Shown here piece by piece: positions 25,801 to 31,390 of a stretch of DNA of 33,653 nucleotides. The stretch comes from Lentisphaerota bacterium. Lineage in GTDB: Bacteria; Verrucomicrobiota; Kiritimatiellia; CAIQIC01; Lenti-01. The stretch covers positions 1 to 33,653 of the forward strand of contig JAAZBB010000030.1 in NCBI GenBank assembly GCA_012514035.1, read 5' to 3'. The position numbers and the translations under genes are program-made. The notes beneath the pieces are model-generated. The model saw only the letters and a program-made list of their open reading frames with translations, ran no database searches and had not been told where the DNA came from. Every line of letters starts with the position of its first letter. The stretch's first letter is position 1.

Positions 25801-28800
25801 ACCGCCATCACGAACTTCGTTTCCATCGTCAGTGCCGATTATCCGGAACCCCTCGTGGCATGGACGGTGAACGAGACGGTGCTGATTCCGCCCGATGTCC
25901 TGGAATACGCCGTGACCGATTCCGCCGGCATCTCCAATCAGGTGACCGACCGCTCGCTGGCCGCCGGAGAGGTCGAGGTCCAGTTCACCGTCTATCATCC
26001 GGCCGGCGTGGTCCTGGCGGGTGCCACGTTTGATCTGCTGACGTCCAACGGCGTTCCGGTTCAGTCGGATGTGGCGCTCGACTCGATGGAGACCATCGAG
26101 TTCAACGGGTATGCGTGCCAGCGACTCGCCGGGCGCGCCCGCCGGACCTTCCCGGCGTTGCCCGGCCTGGGCCGGGTCCAGTTGACCGTTCAAACCACTT
26201 CCGGCGCCTGGCTCCAGGACGAAACCCATTGCGGGCCCCATCCGATGGAATACACCGTGCATGATAACGATGTGGTTCCCCCGGAGGCGATGCCGGCCCT
26301 GAACCTGAACGGACAGCCGGCACCGCCCCCGGAAGCCGATCGCGATGTCGTGCAATGGACCTGTTCGCCCGAATTCCTGCTGGACTTCGCAGCCGTGGCG
26401 GACCCCCCGGGCGGCGACGAACTGCCCCTTCAACAGCGGGAATCCAGCGGGATCGGCGAATACCGGATCACGAGTCTGTCCGTCACCGGCCTGACTCCCG
26501 CGGCCCGCGCGCTGGTGGGCGCGGCTTGCCCGGGGGTCGCCGAAGATGGTGCGCTGGCCAACCGCGGTTTCGAAAACGACATCGCCGGCATGGATTGGGA
26601 AATGAACGCCTATTGCACCATCCAGACTCGCACCCCGGATCCGGAGCTGGTCTACGCCGGGGAGCGCAGCCTGCGCCAGGCGTCCGGCGGCCAGGCCGTC
26701 CAGACCCTGATGTTCCGCAACGAGTCCGCCGTGATTGCGCAGGTGACGCTGGCCGGCCGGATCCGGGGCGGCCCGGCCAACCTGTCCGTCAGCGCCTACG
26801 CCGCGGACGACCGCGACTCTCCCCTGGGAACTGTTTCCTGGTCCCAGACCCATACCACCAATGACTGGACTTCCTTCTCGGTGCCGAACCAGGTCCTGGG
26901 CAATGCCCTGGCCCAGGTCATCACCGTGACGCTGACCGGCCAGGGACCGGAGACCTGGTGGGACGACCTGGAACTGTCGATGGATGTCCAAACCAATGCG
27001 GTCACGTTGCGCTATCTGGCCGATTCCGAGTCGCAGGGAGCGGTCCTGACCGCCTATGCCGTGGACGACGACTTCAACCGCAGCGGCGACCGGCTGGCCG
27101 GTGACGGCCGGCGGTTCCGGCTGCCCTTCGACATCACGCCGCCCACTCCCGTGAACATGGGGCCAGGCGGTTCCGGCGCCACCACCGATACCGTGGATGA
27201 TCCCACCACCCAGTTCGACTTGACCTGGAGCACCGCCGGCGTCGGGCCGGACGATCCCGCCAGTTCCGTTCATCCTACCCGGCAGCCCGGCGATACCGAT
27301 CTGCTTTCCTGCTGGGAATCCTACAAGATCTACTACGGAATCTATTATCCCGACGACGTGCCTCCGGATGACGATCCGTCTTCCACCAACGGCTACATCT
27401 ACCGGGCCTTCATCACCAACAGCAGCTACCGTTCCTGGAAGTCCGTCACCAGCACGAACCCGATTGCCGATCCAACCGCCGCCACCTACCAGCCCGACTA
27501 CAGCACCTTGACCAATATGGCCACCGCGGGCATCCGCCTCTACGACCTGGACTACGACCAGGACTATGTCGTGGTTGTTGTCGGCGTGGACAAAGCCGGC
27601 AACGAAGGAAGCGCCGGGGTGCAGAGTTGGGCCACGAACAACACCATCCGCTTCGCGCTGATCCGCGGCGAAATCATGCCCAAAAACAAAGCCCTCCAGC
27701 ACTTCCCGGCAGCACCGACGCTCAGCAATCCCAACGCCAACAAGGCTTCCGCCCTCTATTGGCTGGCTTCCGGCGCGACGAACGAGCTGGGGGAATACAC
27801 CGCCGTCTGGAAAGACTACGACCTGTTGTGGTGGGATGGCGCCCGGTTCAAGGAAAGTCCGACCAACCAGTGGCAGCTCGCCGGCACCGTCCGCACCAAC
27901 TGGTTCGTGGATGACGGCTCGCAGAACCGCAACCGCGGCAAGATCCGCTTCTACCGGGCCTCGTACGGCCACCGCTGGAAACGGACCAACGAGTGGGGCC
28001 AGTCCCAGCGCCCCCTGGCCAGCGAGGAAGTCTACTCCCAGCACAACGTGGTGCTCTCGGGCGGCCAGAATTTCGTCGCCCTGCATGGCACGCCCTACCT
28101 CCATACCTTCCGCGCCGTTTTTGGCGGCCTGGACATCTTCCCAGGCGGCCAGAGCGCCCTGCCGGATTCCGGGGCGACCGTTGTGGAGTTCTATTCCTCC
28201 GGCTCGAACACCATCACCACGCTGCAGTACTATCTGAATGACAACAACCGGTGGATGCAGGTGGGCGGCGATGACGTCACCGACATCATTCAGCCGCCGG
28301 AATTCTTCACCCGGGGGTTTTCCATCACCCTGCCCACGCCGCTGCCGACCAACTATGCCACGATCACCGCGGTGGATATCAATGAACTTGATCTGGCCGG
28401 CAATCCGGTCCAGGTGCCGGCCATGGTCTGGAGCCCCGTCGTCCAGGTGCCGACCAACGGCTTCAGCCAGGTGATTTTCACCGGCGAACAGACCGGCCGC
28501 GGGGGCACCGTCGTCTTCAACGTGGCCGCCCTGCGCCTGCCGGTTGCCGCCCACCCGGGCGAAATGCGGCTGCTGGAATCCGGATTCGTCAAAGGCCCCC
28601 GCGGCTTGAGCGACGAAATCTACACCATGAACACCGCGACCAAGGGCGTTTTGGCCAACAGCACCATCTACTGCGATCCCGACGGCGTCTGGCGCTACGT
28701 CGCCGGTAACGGTCTCGTGCCCGGCGGATTCTTCAAGCCCAACGATGTCATCGTCATTGTCTCCCGCAACGGCGGCCTGGGCAACGAATGGACCTGGACC

Positions 28801-28851
28801 TATCACCCGACCAACTTCTACGCCCTGCCCACCCGCTGGATGGGCAACTAG
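19870..28851 (+). CDS. Giant secreted mosaic protein (Gly-rich, PA, SdrD-B and DUF11 domains), 2993 residues
   Basis: The start ATG at 19870 (or 19873) follows AGGAGG at 19858-19863; the longer reading from 19765 puts the signal peptide inside. A signal peptide covers about residues 1-33. Then come: Gly-rich domain 1 (about 34-236, SGTFIVPSGVTNLTVEAWGG), an Ig-like module (236-347), a beta-rich extracellular module (350-980) interrupted by a PA domain (about 680-790, GASGVIIVNN), a DUF11 repeat (990-1133), an SdrD-B-like domain (1136-1252, GNYVWLDTDTDGIQDAGE), a second DUF11 (1253-1376), and a third DUF11 split by Gly-rich domains 2 and 3 (1465-1937). The rest holds a jelly-roll-like segment (2232-2374) and a fibronectin-like segment (2424-2611), ending in LPTRWMGN. 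No anchor or LPXTG is seen. A surface adhesin or matrix protein is likely; its partner is unknown. Confidence 0.85.
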   Translation: MMTRSWKCGGLVPLWLFLNLAGGSVVQALTVTNTYEASGTFIVPSGVTNLTVEAWGGGGGARNDSTSRYGGGGGGAYARSMLDVAPGATYAVTVGQGGAPASTLGGAGGDSWFGNVTQLLAKGGSGSSTNGGAGGTAAASIGTVRYSGGTGGGRGTSSGGGGGGSAYANANGGNGAAGSGSTGGAGGTGAGDGGKGGNSGQPGQNGTAPGGGGGGRGTDGGTSGSGANGRVQVAYALQGGSPGQLAILGLPEWTYKDANVAVTVELQDTNGLATVAAITTTVQLATSQSGVFRNLEDTQTITFVTIAPGQCAAGFLYRPTRSGAHTLVIEDEAGVLAPDSGTLQVRQFPVPVQTFYLPLPADHLLQALNSLHGGLTWLASSWRPVSPIWNYVVITVSSDDTIIYYDQMEDGYEESIRNPTNIYDAVSNPSGTQVWGDGNPLNGHPPGTVDDIINGQTTIVLSNAVPVPGAPDPNNPLVRAGDKFAASKAIAITWAGWASQAMTMLAGALEIYDVASWGTDYRVPVGQNIPDNVDYQMFEYAGAAIMAGESGAEVQIDLDNNGTWDQSVILGEGESHLVDGGLSAGARIVSDHPVQVDLITGDRQDGYESRFCRLLPARLWTHSYYTPVSTPSSSPQDSGTSGTDTTVWLFNPNTSAIEVTYARRGQTNLTSDVANQTVGYPSQPLPGTLLGNVYGPIRELNSDGTYPGTPPPGAWIGIVNRSAGNSPSIASKVANAQTAGASGVIIVNNTGGTTFPTETAGTGRVFPVVGMTQNDGAAMRAAGLGAGWLRVSGDQETSTLTVPASGYAKQVLTNGCGGHFYTVDEEAFYALSTTDSTGTQLSNNSAGQNRTFDWGFTLVPRSSLTPHLLVGLGIGRDPTSSVNPNENGSPIWVTTVGNGNSNTAVYVDYDADPTTGAFVDPSGYRYDLALTLRELELVKVFNPSGDQTGILVYTLEPGVRLAAAWGGDVLTASTSEPGLDMGTGIPPLPEFYATKRSVLWFDNDTDGFISPGDHLEYEIEIFNISRVPVDEVRVEDNLPDSVDYLPESTVFIDENGGTNAIPDNPSGSPFPLDNGGYLLPYPSLAPGHGWKVQYRVVIKTFEELPENTDVVVNSAVVTSISVSDPIFINQEDSLHGRIGNYVWLDTDTDGIQDAGETGFEGVGVSLYNSEGGWLASTTTDGNGWYQFVGILSGNYQVQFTPPTGYLFSPQNADNEGLRGELNSDANPATGRTDTFTLEPGESLLAVHAGVWPGADLEVSKTAFQRVVQEEGQAVFTVAVSNRGAWSAGDIVVEDILPAGLNYQTHLTSQGTYSPTSGLWNVGYLEMGAVATLELTAQVDSETMDTAITNTAAVVNADRSDPNLDNNDASAVVTVSALRLTKESSAPDYISVGDTVTYTVEARNVGSQVQTDIVLTDFLPAGLNVVPDSLSITLVPATGVGVTIPPGRGGLLSLIEENGTNYYVHAYANEGSFTFTPPPEISSVEVLVVGGGGGGAGSTGTSGRGGGGAGGLVYTQSFAVTPRAYTVVVGAGGAGGSAGGQSGFNGVNSEFDTLVARGGGGGGNVFQDGNNGGSGGGAGVNNSGYSGGIGLQPGSPSGGYGHDGGGPGLYQTGSGGGGGGGSGAPGGDGDDDTGGLGGAGLEFAQFGSLAGFPAGWFGGGGGGSASISSGDGGFGGGGDGGSDTQNAASGQPNTGGGGGGAQSGSGGNGGTGIVLIRYPAGQAGDATMDYSSSGTFTVPSGVTNIVVETWGGGGKGGTRTTSGAGGGGGGGAYSRRTVTVTPGQTHYINVGAGSSTTSAGGDSWYSTNSFVSGALVLAAGGYSVANNSASGAAGGSAAAGIGDVRFSGGSGANGSSGSYGGGGGSSAGTAAEGADGSGRYGGDAPDGGGDGGNGRSGSQGSGSSGLVPGGGGGGGLRTYSYTRYGGNGANGRVRIRYVNPAPRGDMNAFPDFATGWQLVPGQLMRATFQVQVADLMGRTAITNFVSIVSADYPEPLVAWTVNETVLIPPDVLEYAVTDSAGISNQVTDRSLAAGEVEVQFTVYHPAGVVLAGATFDLLTSNGVPVQSDVALDSMETIEFNGYACQRLAGRARRTFPALPGLGRVQLTVQTTSGAWLQDETHCGPHPMEYTVHDNDVVPPEAMPALNLNGQPAPPPEADRDVVQWTCSPEFLLDFAAVADPPGGDELPLQQRESSGIGEYRITSLSVTGLTPAARALVGAACPGVAEDGALANRGFENDIAGMDWEMNAYCTIQTRTPDPELVYAGERSLRQASGGQAVQTLMFRNESAVIAQVTLAGRIRGGPANLSVSAYAADDRDSPLGTVSWSQTHTTNDWTSFSVPNQVLGNALAQVITVTLTGQGPETWWDDLELSMDVQTNAVTLRYLADSESQGAVLTAYAVDDDFNRSGDRLAGDGRRFRLPFDITPPTPVNMGPGGSGATTDTVDDPTTQFDLTWSTAGVGPDDPASSVHPTRQPGDTDLLSCWESYKIYYGIYYPDDVPPDDDPSSTNGYIYRAFITNSSYRSWKSVTSTNPIADPTAATYQPDYSTLTNMATAGIRLYDLDYDQDYVVVVVGVDKAGNEGSAGVQSWATNNTIRFALIRGEIMPKNKALQHFPAAPTLSNPNANKASALYWLASGATNELGEYTAVWKDYDLLWWDGARFKESPTNQWQLAGTVRTNWFVDDGSQNRNRGKIRFYRASYGHRWKRTNEWGQSQRPLASEEVYSQHNVVLSGGQNFVALHGTPYLHTFRAVFGGLDIFPGGQSALPDSGATVVEFYSSGSNTITTLQYYLNDNNRWMQVGGDDVTDIIQPPEFFTRGFSITLPTPLPTNYATITAVDINELDLAGNPVQVPAMVWSPVVQVPTNGFSQVIFTGEQTGRGGTVVFNVAALRLPVAAHPGEMRLLESGFVKGPRGLSDEIYTMNTATKGVLANSTIYCDPDGVWRYVAGNGLVPGGFFKPNDVIVIVSRNGGLGNEWTWTYHPTNFYALPTRWMGN

Positions 28852-28879
28852 CGCCCCGGTCGCCCCGCCGCGCCAAACA

Positions 28880-28970
28880 TTTTTTCCATTGGGCGGAAAA
28901 TCCGCGATCCGGCAGCTGCCGGATTCCATTGTGTGGAAAAAACACCCCCGTTTTTCCAGACCGTGGAAAA
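28880..28970. repeat. Palindromic intergenic repeat, copy B, filling a convergent gap
   Basis: Order: TTTTTTCCATTGGGCGGAAAA (28880-28900), an 18-bp perfect palindrome ATCCGGCAGCTGCCGGAT (28907-28924), a TTCCATTGTGTGGAAAAAA unit (28924-28942) and TTTTTCCAGACCGTGGAAAA (28951-28970). The last unit forms a 7-bp stem directly after the plsY stop and could end transcription from either side, because the repeats contain T-runs on both strands. Confidence 0.75.
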
Positions 28971-28971
28971 C

Positions 28972-29589
28972 CTACTTGCGGCCGAAGAGGCGCGGCTCCG
29001 TGCCGGTGAACAACCGGCGGATGTTGCTCCGGTGTTTGCCGATCACCAAGGCGCCCATCACCGCCAGCGCGCCTGCCAGCAGGCGGTTATCCGCGCCGTA
29101 GAGCCAGAGACCCGCGCCCGCGACCGTGGCCGCCGCCAGGATCGAGCCCAGCGAGACAAAACGAGTCAGGGCAAGAACGACCGCGAATACCGCCAGGCCG
29201 ATGCCCGCCGCCGCCGGCGCAATGCCCAGCAACATGCCCAGGCTGGTGGCGACCCCCTTGCCCCCCTTGAAGCCCAGCCAGACCGGCCAGTTGTGGCCCG
29301 CCACCGCCGCCACGCCGCAGGCCAGCCCCAGCCATCCCGGCGCGTCCGTCAGCAGCTCCGGAAACACATGCGCGGGCACGAAACCCTTGAGCGCATCGAG
29401 AATCAACGCCGTCACACCCCAGCCCTTGCCCACGCAGCGATACACATTGGTGGCCCCGATGTTGCCCGAGCCCATCCGGCGCAGATCGATGCCCTTCAGC
29501 CGGGCGATCAGCAGCCCGTTCGGGATCGATCCCAGCAGGTAGCTGGCCAGGATCAGCAGCGCCAGCGGCAGTGGAGTGTTGGAAATCAT
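28972..29589 (-). CDS. plsY: Glycerol-3-phosphate acyltransferase PlsY
   Basis: 205 residues from the ATG at 29589 (MISNTPLPLALLILASYLLG); an upstream ATG at 29625 would add a charged leader without a ribosome-binding site. It transfers an acyl group from acyl phosphate to glycerol-3-phosphate, the first step of phospholipid synthesis, in the inner membrane. The three conserved loops are visible: GSIPNGLLIARLKGIDLRRMGSGNIGATNVYR (motif 1), AGHNWPVWLGFKGGKGVATSLG (motif 2, GGKGVAT) and the GKHRSNIRRL end (motif 3). About five to six hydrophobic segments agree with the seven-helix enzyme. The stop touches palindromic repeat B and the gene converges with the giant gene. Strong call. Confidence 0.95.
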   Translation of the reverse strand: MISNTPLPLALLILASYLLGSIPNGLLIARLKGIDLRRMGSGNIGATNVYRCVGKGWGVTALILDALKGFVPAHVFPELLTDAPGWLGLACGVAAVAGHNWPVWLGFKGGKGVATSLGMLLGIAPAAAGIGLAVFAVVLALTRFVSLGSILAAATVAGAGLWLYGADNRLLAGALAVMGALVIGKHRSNIRRLFTGTEPRLFGRK

Positions 29590-29907
29590 GGCCGGAAGCA
29601 TGCGGCGCGCCGAAGAAAAACGCAAGCGGAGAGAGGACCGGGGCCGGGGCGGCGGGAATGGCGGCGTTCATGGGCCGGTTATGGCATAAGCCGGAGGCCG
29701 AGCGGCTGGAAAATTGCGGCTCACAGCCCGGGATCCGTTTCCTCTCGCCAAGCTTGCCAAGGGTTTTGGGCCGGGCGCGCTGGCCCAGAGCGCCCGGCTG
29801 TTCATTTGGAGATTGGATATTGAGATTGGCAAGACCCTTGGGGCTCCAAGCCCGAAAAAAAAAGCGGGAGGCGAGGGGCCTCCCGCGGGGGAACAACGCG
29901 CAATCAA
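29590..29907. other. 318-bp gap between plsY and ferritin genes
   Basis: Contains no gene. It holds a 9-bp perfect hairpin (GCCGGGCGC at 29770-29778 with GCGCCCGGC at 29790-29798), a short heptad-like stretch GGAGATTGGATATTGAG around 29807-29823 and the ferritin terminator at 29855-29886. No ribosome-binding site for plsY is evident in it. Confidence 0.6.
29855..29886 (-). terminator. Rho-independent terminator of the ferritin gene
   Basis: On the minus strand an 8-bp stem GCGGGAGG/CCTCCCGC (29886-29879 with 29871-29864) with a 7-nt loop is followed by nine T (29863-29855). It lies 22 nt past the ferritin stop. Confidence 0.9.
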
Positions 29908-30402
29908 TCAGTCTTCCTTGCGCTTGCCGAGTTGGCGGTCGTACATGAACGTGCCGTTGACGGATTTGCTCACCATCGACAGGGCCGCGATGGCTTCGTT
30001 GCAGTTGGCTTCTTCTTCGACCTGTTCGTCAATGAACCACTTGAGCATGCTCTGGGTGGCGTAGTCTTTTTCCTCGAGGGCGAGGGTATAGAGGTCGTTG
30101 ATCCAGGCGGTAACCTTCTTTTCATGGGCCAGAGCGTCCTGGAACATTGCCAAAATGCTGCTCCATTCCGTCTGGGGGGCGTCCATGGCGCCGAGGACGA
30201 CCTTTTCGCCCTGGTCCTGGAGGTACTTGGCGAACTTGAGGGCGTGCTCCTGCTCCTCTTCGAACTGGAGGGTCATCCACCGGGCGGTGCCGTTAAAGCC
30301 CTTGTCGACGGCGTCATTCGCCATCGCCAGATACAGGAACGCGGAGAAGAATTCGCGGTTGATCTGGGCATTGATTTCCTGGGCCATTTTCTTGCTGATC
30401 AT
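29908..30402 (-). CDS. ftnA: Ferritin (non-heme, FtnA type)
   Basis: 164 residues from ATG at 30402, with AAAGGA 9 nt upstream. It oxidises Fe2+ and stores it as a mineral core inside a 24-mer shell. Every ferroxidase ligand falls at the E. coli FtnA position: Glu17, Glu50, His53, Glu94, Gln127 and Glu130, with Tyr24 also present. No heme-binding Met or bacterioferritin features are seen. It is a single-gene unit with its own terminator. No Fur-box-like sequence was evident upstream, though the upstream region is occupied by a palindromic repeat (copy C). The gene symbol reflects the closest well-known homologue. Confidence 0.95.
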   Translation of the reverse strand: MISKKMAQEINAQINREFFSAFLYLAMANDAVDKGFNGTARWMTLQFEEEQEHALKFAKYLQDQGEKVVLGAMDAPQTEWSSILAMFQDALAHEKKVTAWINDLYTLALEEKDYATQSMLKWFIDEQVEEEANCNEAIAALSMVSKSVNGTFMYDRQLGKRKED

Positions 30403-30520
30403 GAGGGTTGTCCTTTCTTTATGTTTTCGCCATTGGTCCGCGGCAAGCCGGCGGCGGCCGCGGGTTTGATTGCCCGCAACCTAGCACAGGAATGGGGGAA
30501 TGTCATCTCGCCAAGGCAGG

Positions 30521-30568
30521 TTTTTCCATGGCGTGGTCCGGCAGTTGCCGGATCCATGGTGTGGAAAA
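30521..30568. repeat. Palindromic intergenic repeat, copy C
   Basis: TTTTTCCATGGCGTGG (30521-30536), palindrome TCCGGCA/TGCCGGA with a 2-nt centre (30537-30552), then CCATGGTGTGGAAAA. The order of parts equals that of copy B from 28880 to 28940, minus about 11 bp. Confidence 0.75.
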
Positions 30569-30570
30569 CT

Positions 30571-30603
30571 TTCTGCGCCATGCCGGAAAGTGGCAGAATT
30601 TTT
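30571..30603 (+). terminator. Terminator-like hairpin with T-run next to repeat C
   Basis: TTCTGCgCCA (30571-30580, one bulged G) pairs with TGGCAGAA (30591-30598); five T follow. No plus-strand gene ends upstream, so it may insulate tgt from antisense transcription across the ferritin gene or be part of the repeat. Confidence 0.4.
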
Positions 30604-30604
30604 A

Positions 30605-30680
30605 GCAGGAAAACAGGAAACCCAGGAAAACAGGATCCCTTTCCGTTTTGTTGACAGGATGAATAGGATTTTCAGGATGC
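30605..30680 (+). repeat. CAGGAAAA / ACAGGATNN short-period arrays
   Basis: First CAGGAAAA-type units (30605-30638), then ACAGGATGA, ATAGGATTT, TCAGGATGC in 9-bp register (30654-30680). Such imperfect arrays are familiar from intergenic DNA of many environmental bacteria. Confidence 0.55.
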
Positions 30681-30767
30681 GAAGGCCGCCGGGCTGATGG
30701 GAAAGGGCGAACCCCTAATAATAATCATTGCGCCTTGGCGTGAGGAAAAAATAAAAAACGGCTGTTC

Positions 30768-30794
30768 CTCTGCGCTCTCTGCGCCTCTGTGGTG
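30768..30794 (+). repeat. CTCTGCGCN period-9 array
   Basis: CTCTGCGCT, CTCTGCGCC and TCTGTGGTG follow one another in exact 9-bp register. Confidence 0.6.
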
Positions 30795-30898
30795 AAACAA
30801 GATCGGGAAAGTTCAAAACCCGCCTCTACATGCTGAGAAATGCGTTTTGCCCCCGATCCCGTTTTCTCCGCCCCTCTGCTCCGCGACCCGATAACATT

Positions 30899-30920
30899 AA
30901 ATCATAGGACTGACCCCTTT
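30899..30920 (-). repeat. Lone transposon-end-like sequence
   Basis: On the minus strand AAAGGGGTCAGTCCTATGAT resembles the GGGGTCAGGCCTTGACAT end of the element at 8654-9729 in the GGGGTCAG core and in the following C/T/A-rich part. No transposase or second end is present, so it is probably a remnant of a related element. Confidence 0.4.
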
Positions 30921-31013
30921 TTGAATTGTAGAAAAGGGTGTGCTTTCATAAATGGATCATTTTCTTCGGGATGATTGGTGTCGGAGAGAGAGGTTGGGGC
31001 GCGGAGTGAGGCG

Positions 31014-31137
31014 AAAAAAGGGGAAAAATGGGCTGGAAATGGCAATTTTTGCGTATTTTTCGAGGAAATTCGCGATTTTTGTGATTTTTCACAAAAAAAG
31101 CGAGGTTTTTGGCCGTTTTGGGGGCGTTTGGGCATTT
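31014..31137. other. Phased A/T tracts, predicted intrinsically bent DNA
   Basis: Runs of A or T of 3-7 nt occur at 31014-31019, 31024-31028, 31046-31050, 31056-31060, 31066-31070, 31076-31080, 31085-31089, 31093-31099, 31106-31110, 31116-31119, 31127-31129 and 31134-31137. The spacing is close to one helical turn, about 250 bp upstream of tgt. Confidence 0.6.
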
Positions 31138-31161
31138 TGCCCCGGCCGGGTTCCGGATTAA

Positions 31162-31196
31162 CGCAAGGGGCGCAAGCGGCGCAAGAGAAGCGCAAG
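31162..31196 (+). repeat. CGCAAGNGG period-9 array, left partner
   Basis: CGCAAGGGG, CGCAAGCGG, CGCAAGAGA, AGCGCAAG in 9-bp register, facing the array at 31247-31282 across 50 bp. Confidence 0.7.
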
Positions 31197-31246
31197 CACC
31201 GGGCATAACAGCCCAAAATGCGAATGATGCAGGATGAGCACGTTGT

Positions 31247-31282
31247 GTTTGCGATCCTTTTGCGTCTATAGCGCCTTTTGCG
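31247..31282 (-). repeat. CGCAAAAGG period-9 array, right partner (inverted)
   Basis: Read on the minus strand: CGCAAAAGG, CGCTATAGA, CGCAAAAGG, ATCGCAAAC in exact 9-bp register. It forms an inverted pair with 31162-31196. Confidence 0.7.
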
Positions 31283-31390
31283 TTGAATGGCTGTTTGGTT
31301 CGGGGTTTTTCTACCTTGGCGCACGTCGAGCCGTGGCCAAAGCCGAATTCCTCGACAGGGGGATCGGAGGGCGGTAAGGTTCCCGCCTTT

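Larger units (their letters stand above)
30403..31390. other. 988-bp gene-free, repeat-rich stretch between ferritin and tgt
   Basis: No gene is supported here. The stretch strings together palindromic repeat C, a hairpin with T-run, two period-9 arrays, a lone transposon-like end, a tract with phased A/T runs and an inverted pair of period-9 arrays, each listed separately. Confidence 0.75.

Noticed and set aside
25186..28929. Long minus-strand frame opposite the 3' half of the giant gene
   Set aside because: Antisense to the giant gene, whose domains, start signal and codon pattern are convincing.
31283..31390. N-terminal extension of Tgt by 36 residues
   Set aside because: The extension starts at the edge of a repeat array and lacks similarity to the family; MPDIGTFEIL at 31391 matches the usual start of Tgt.
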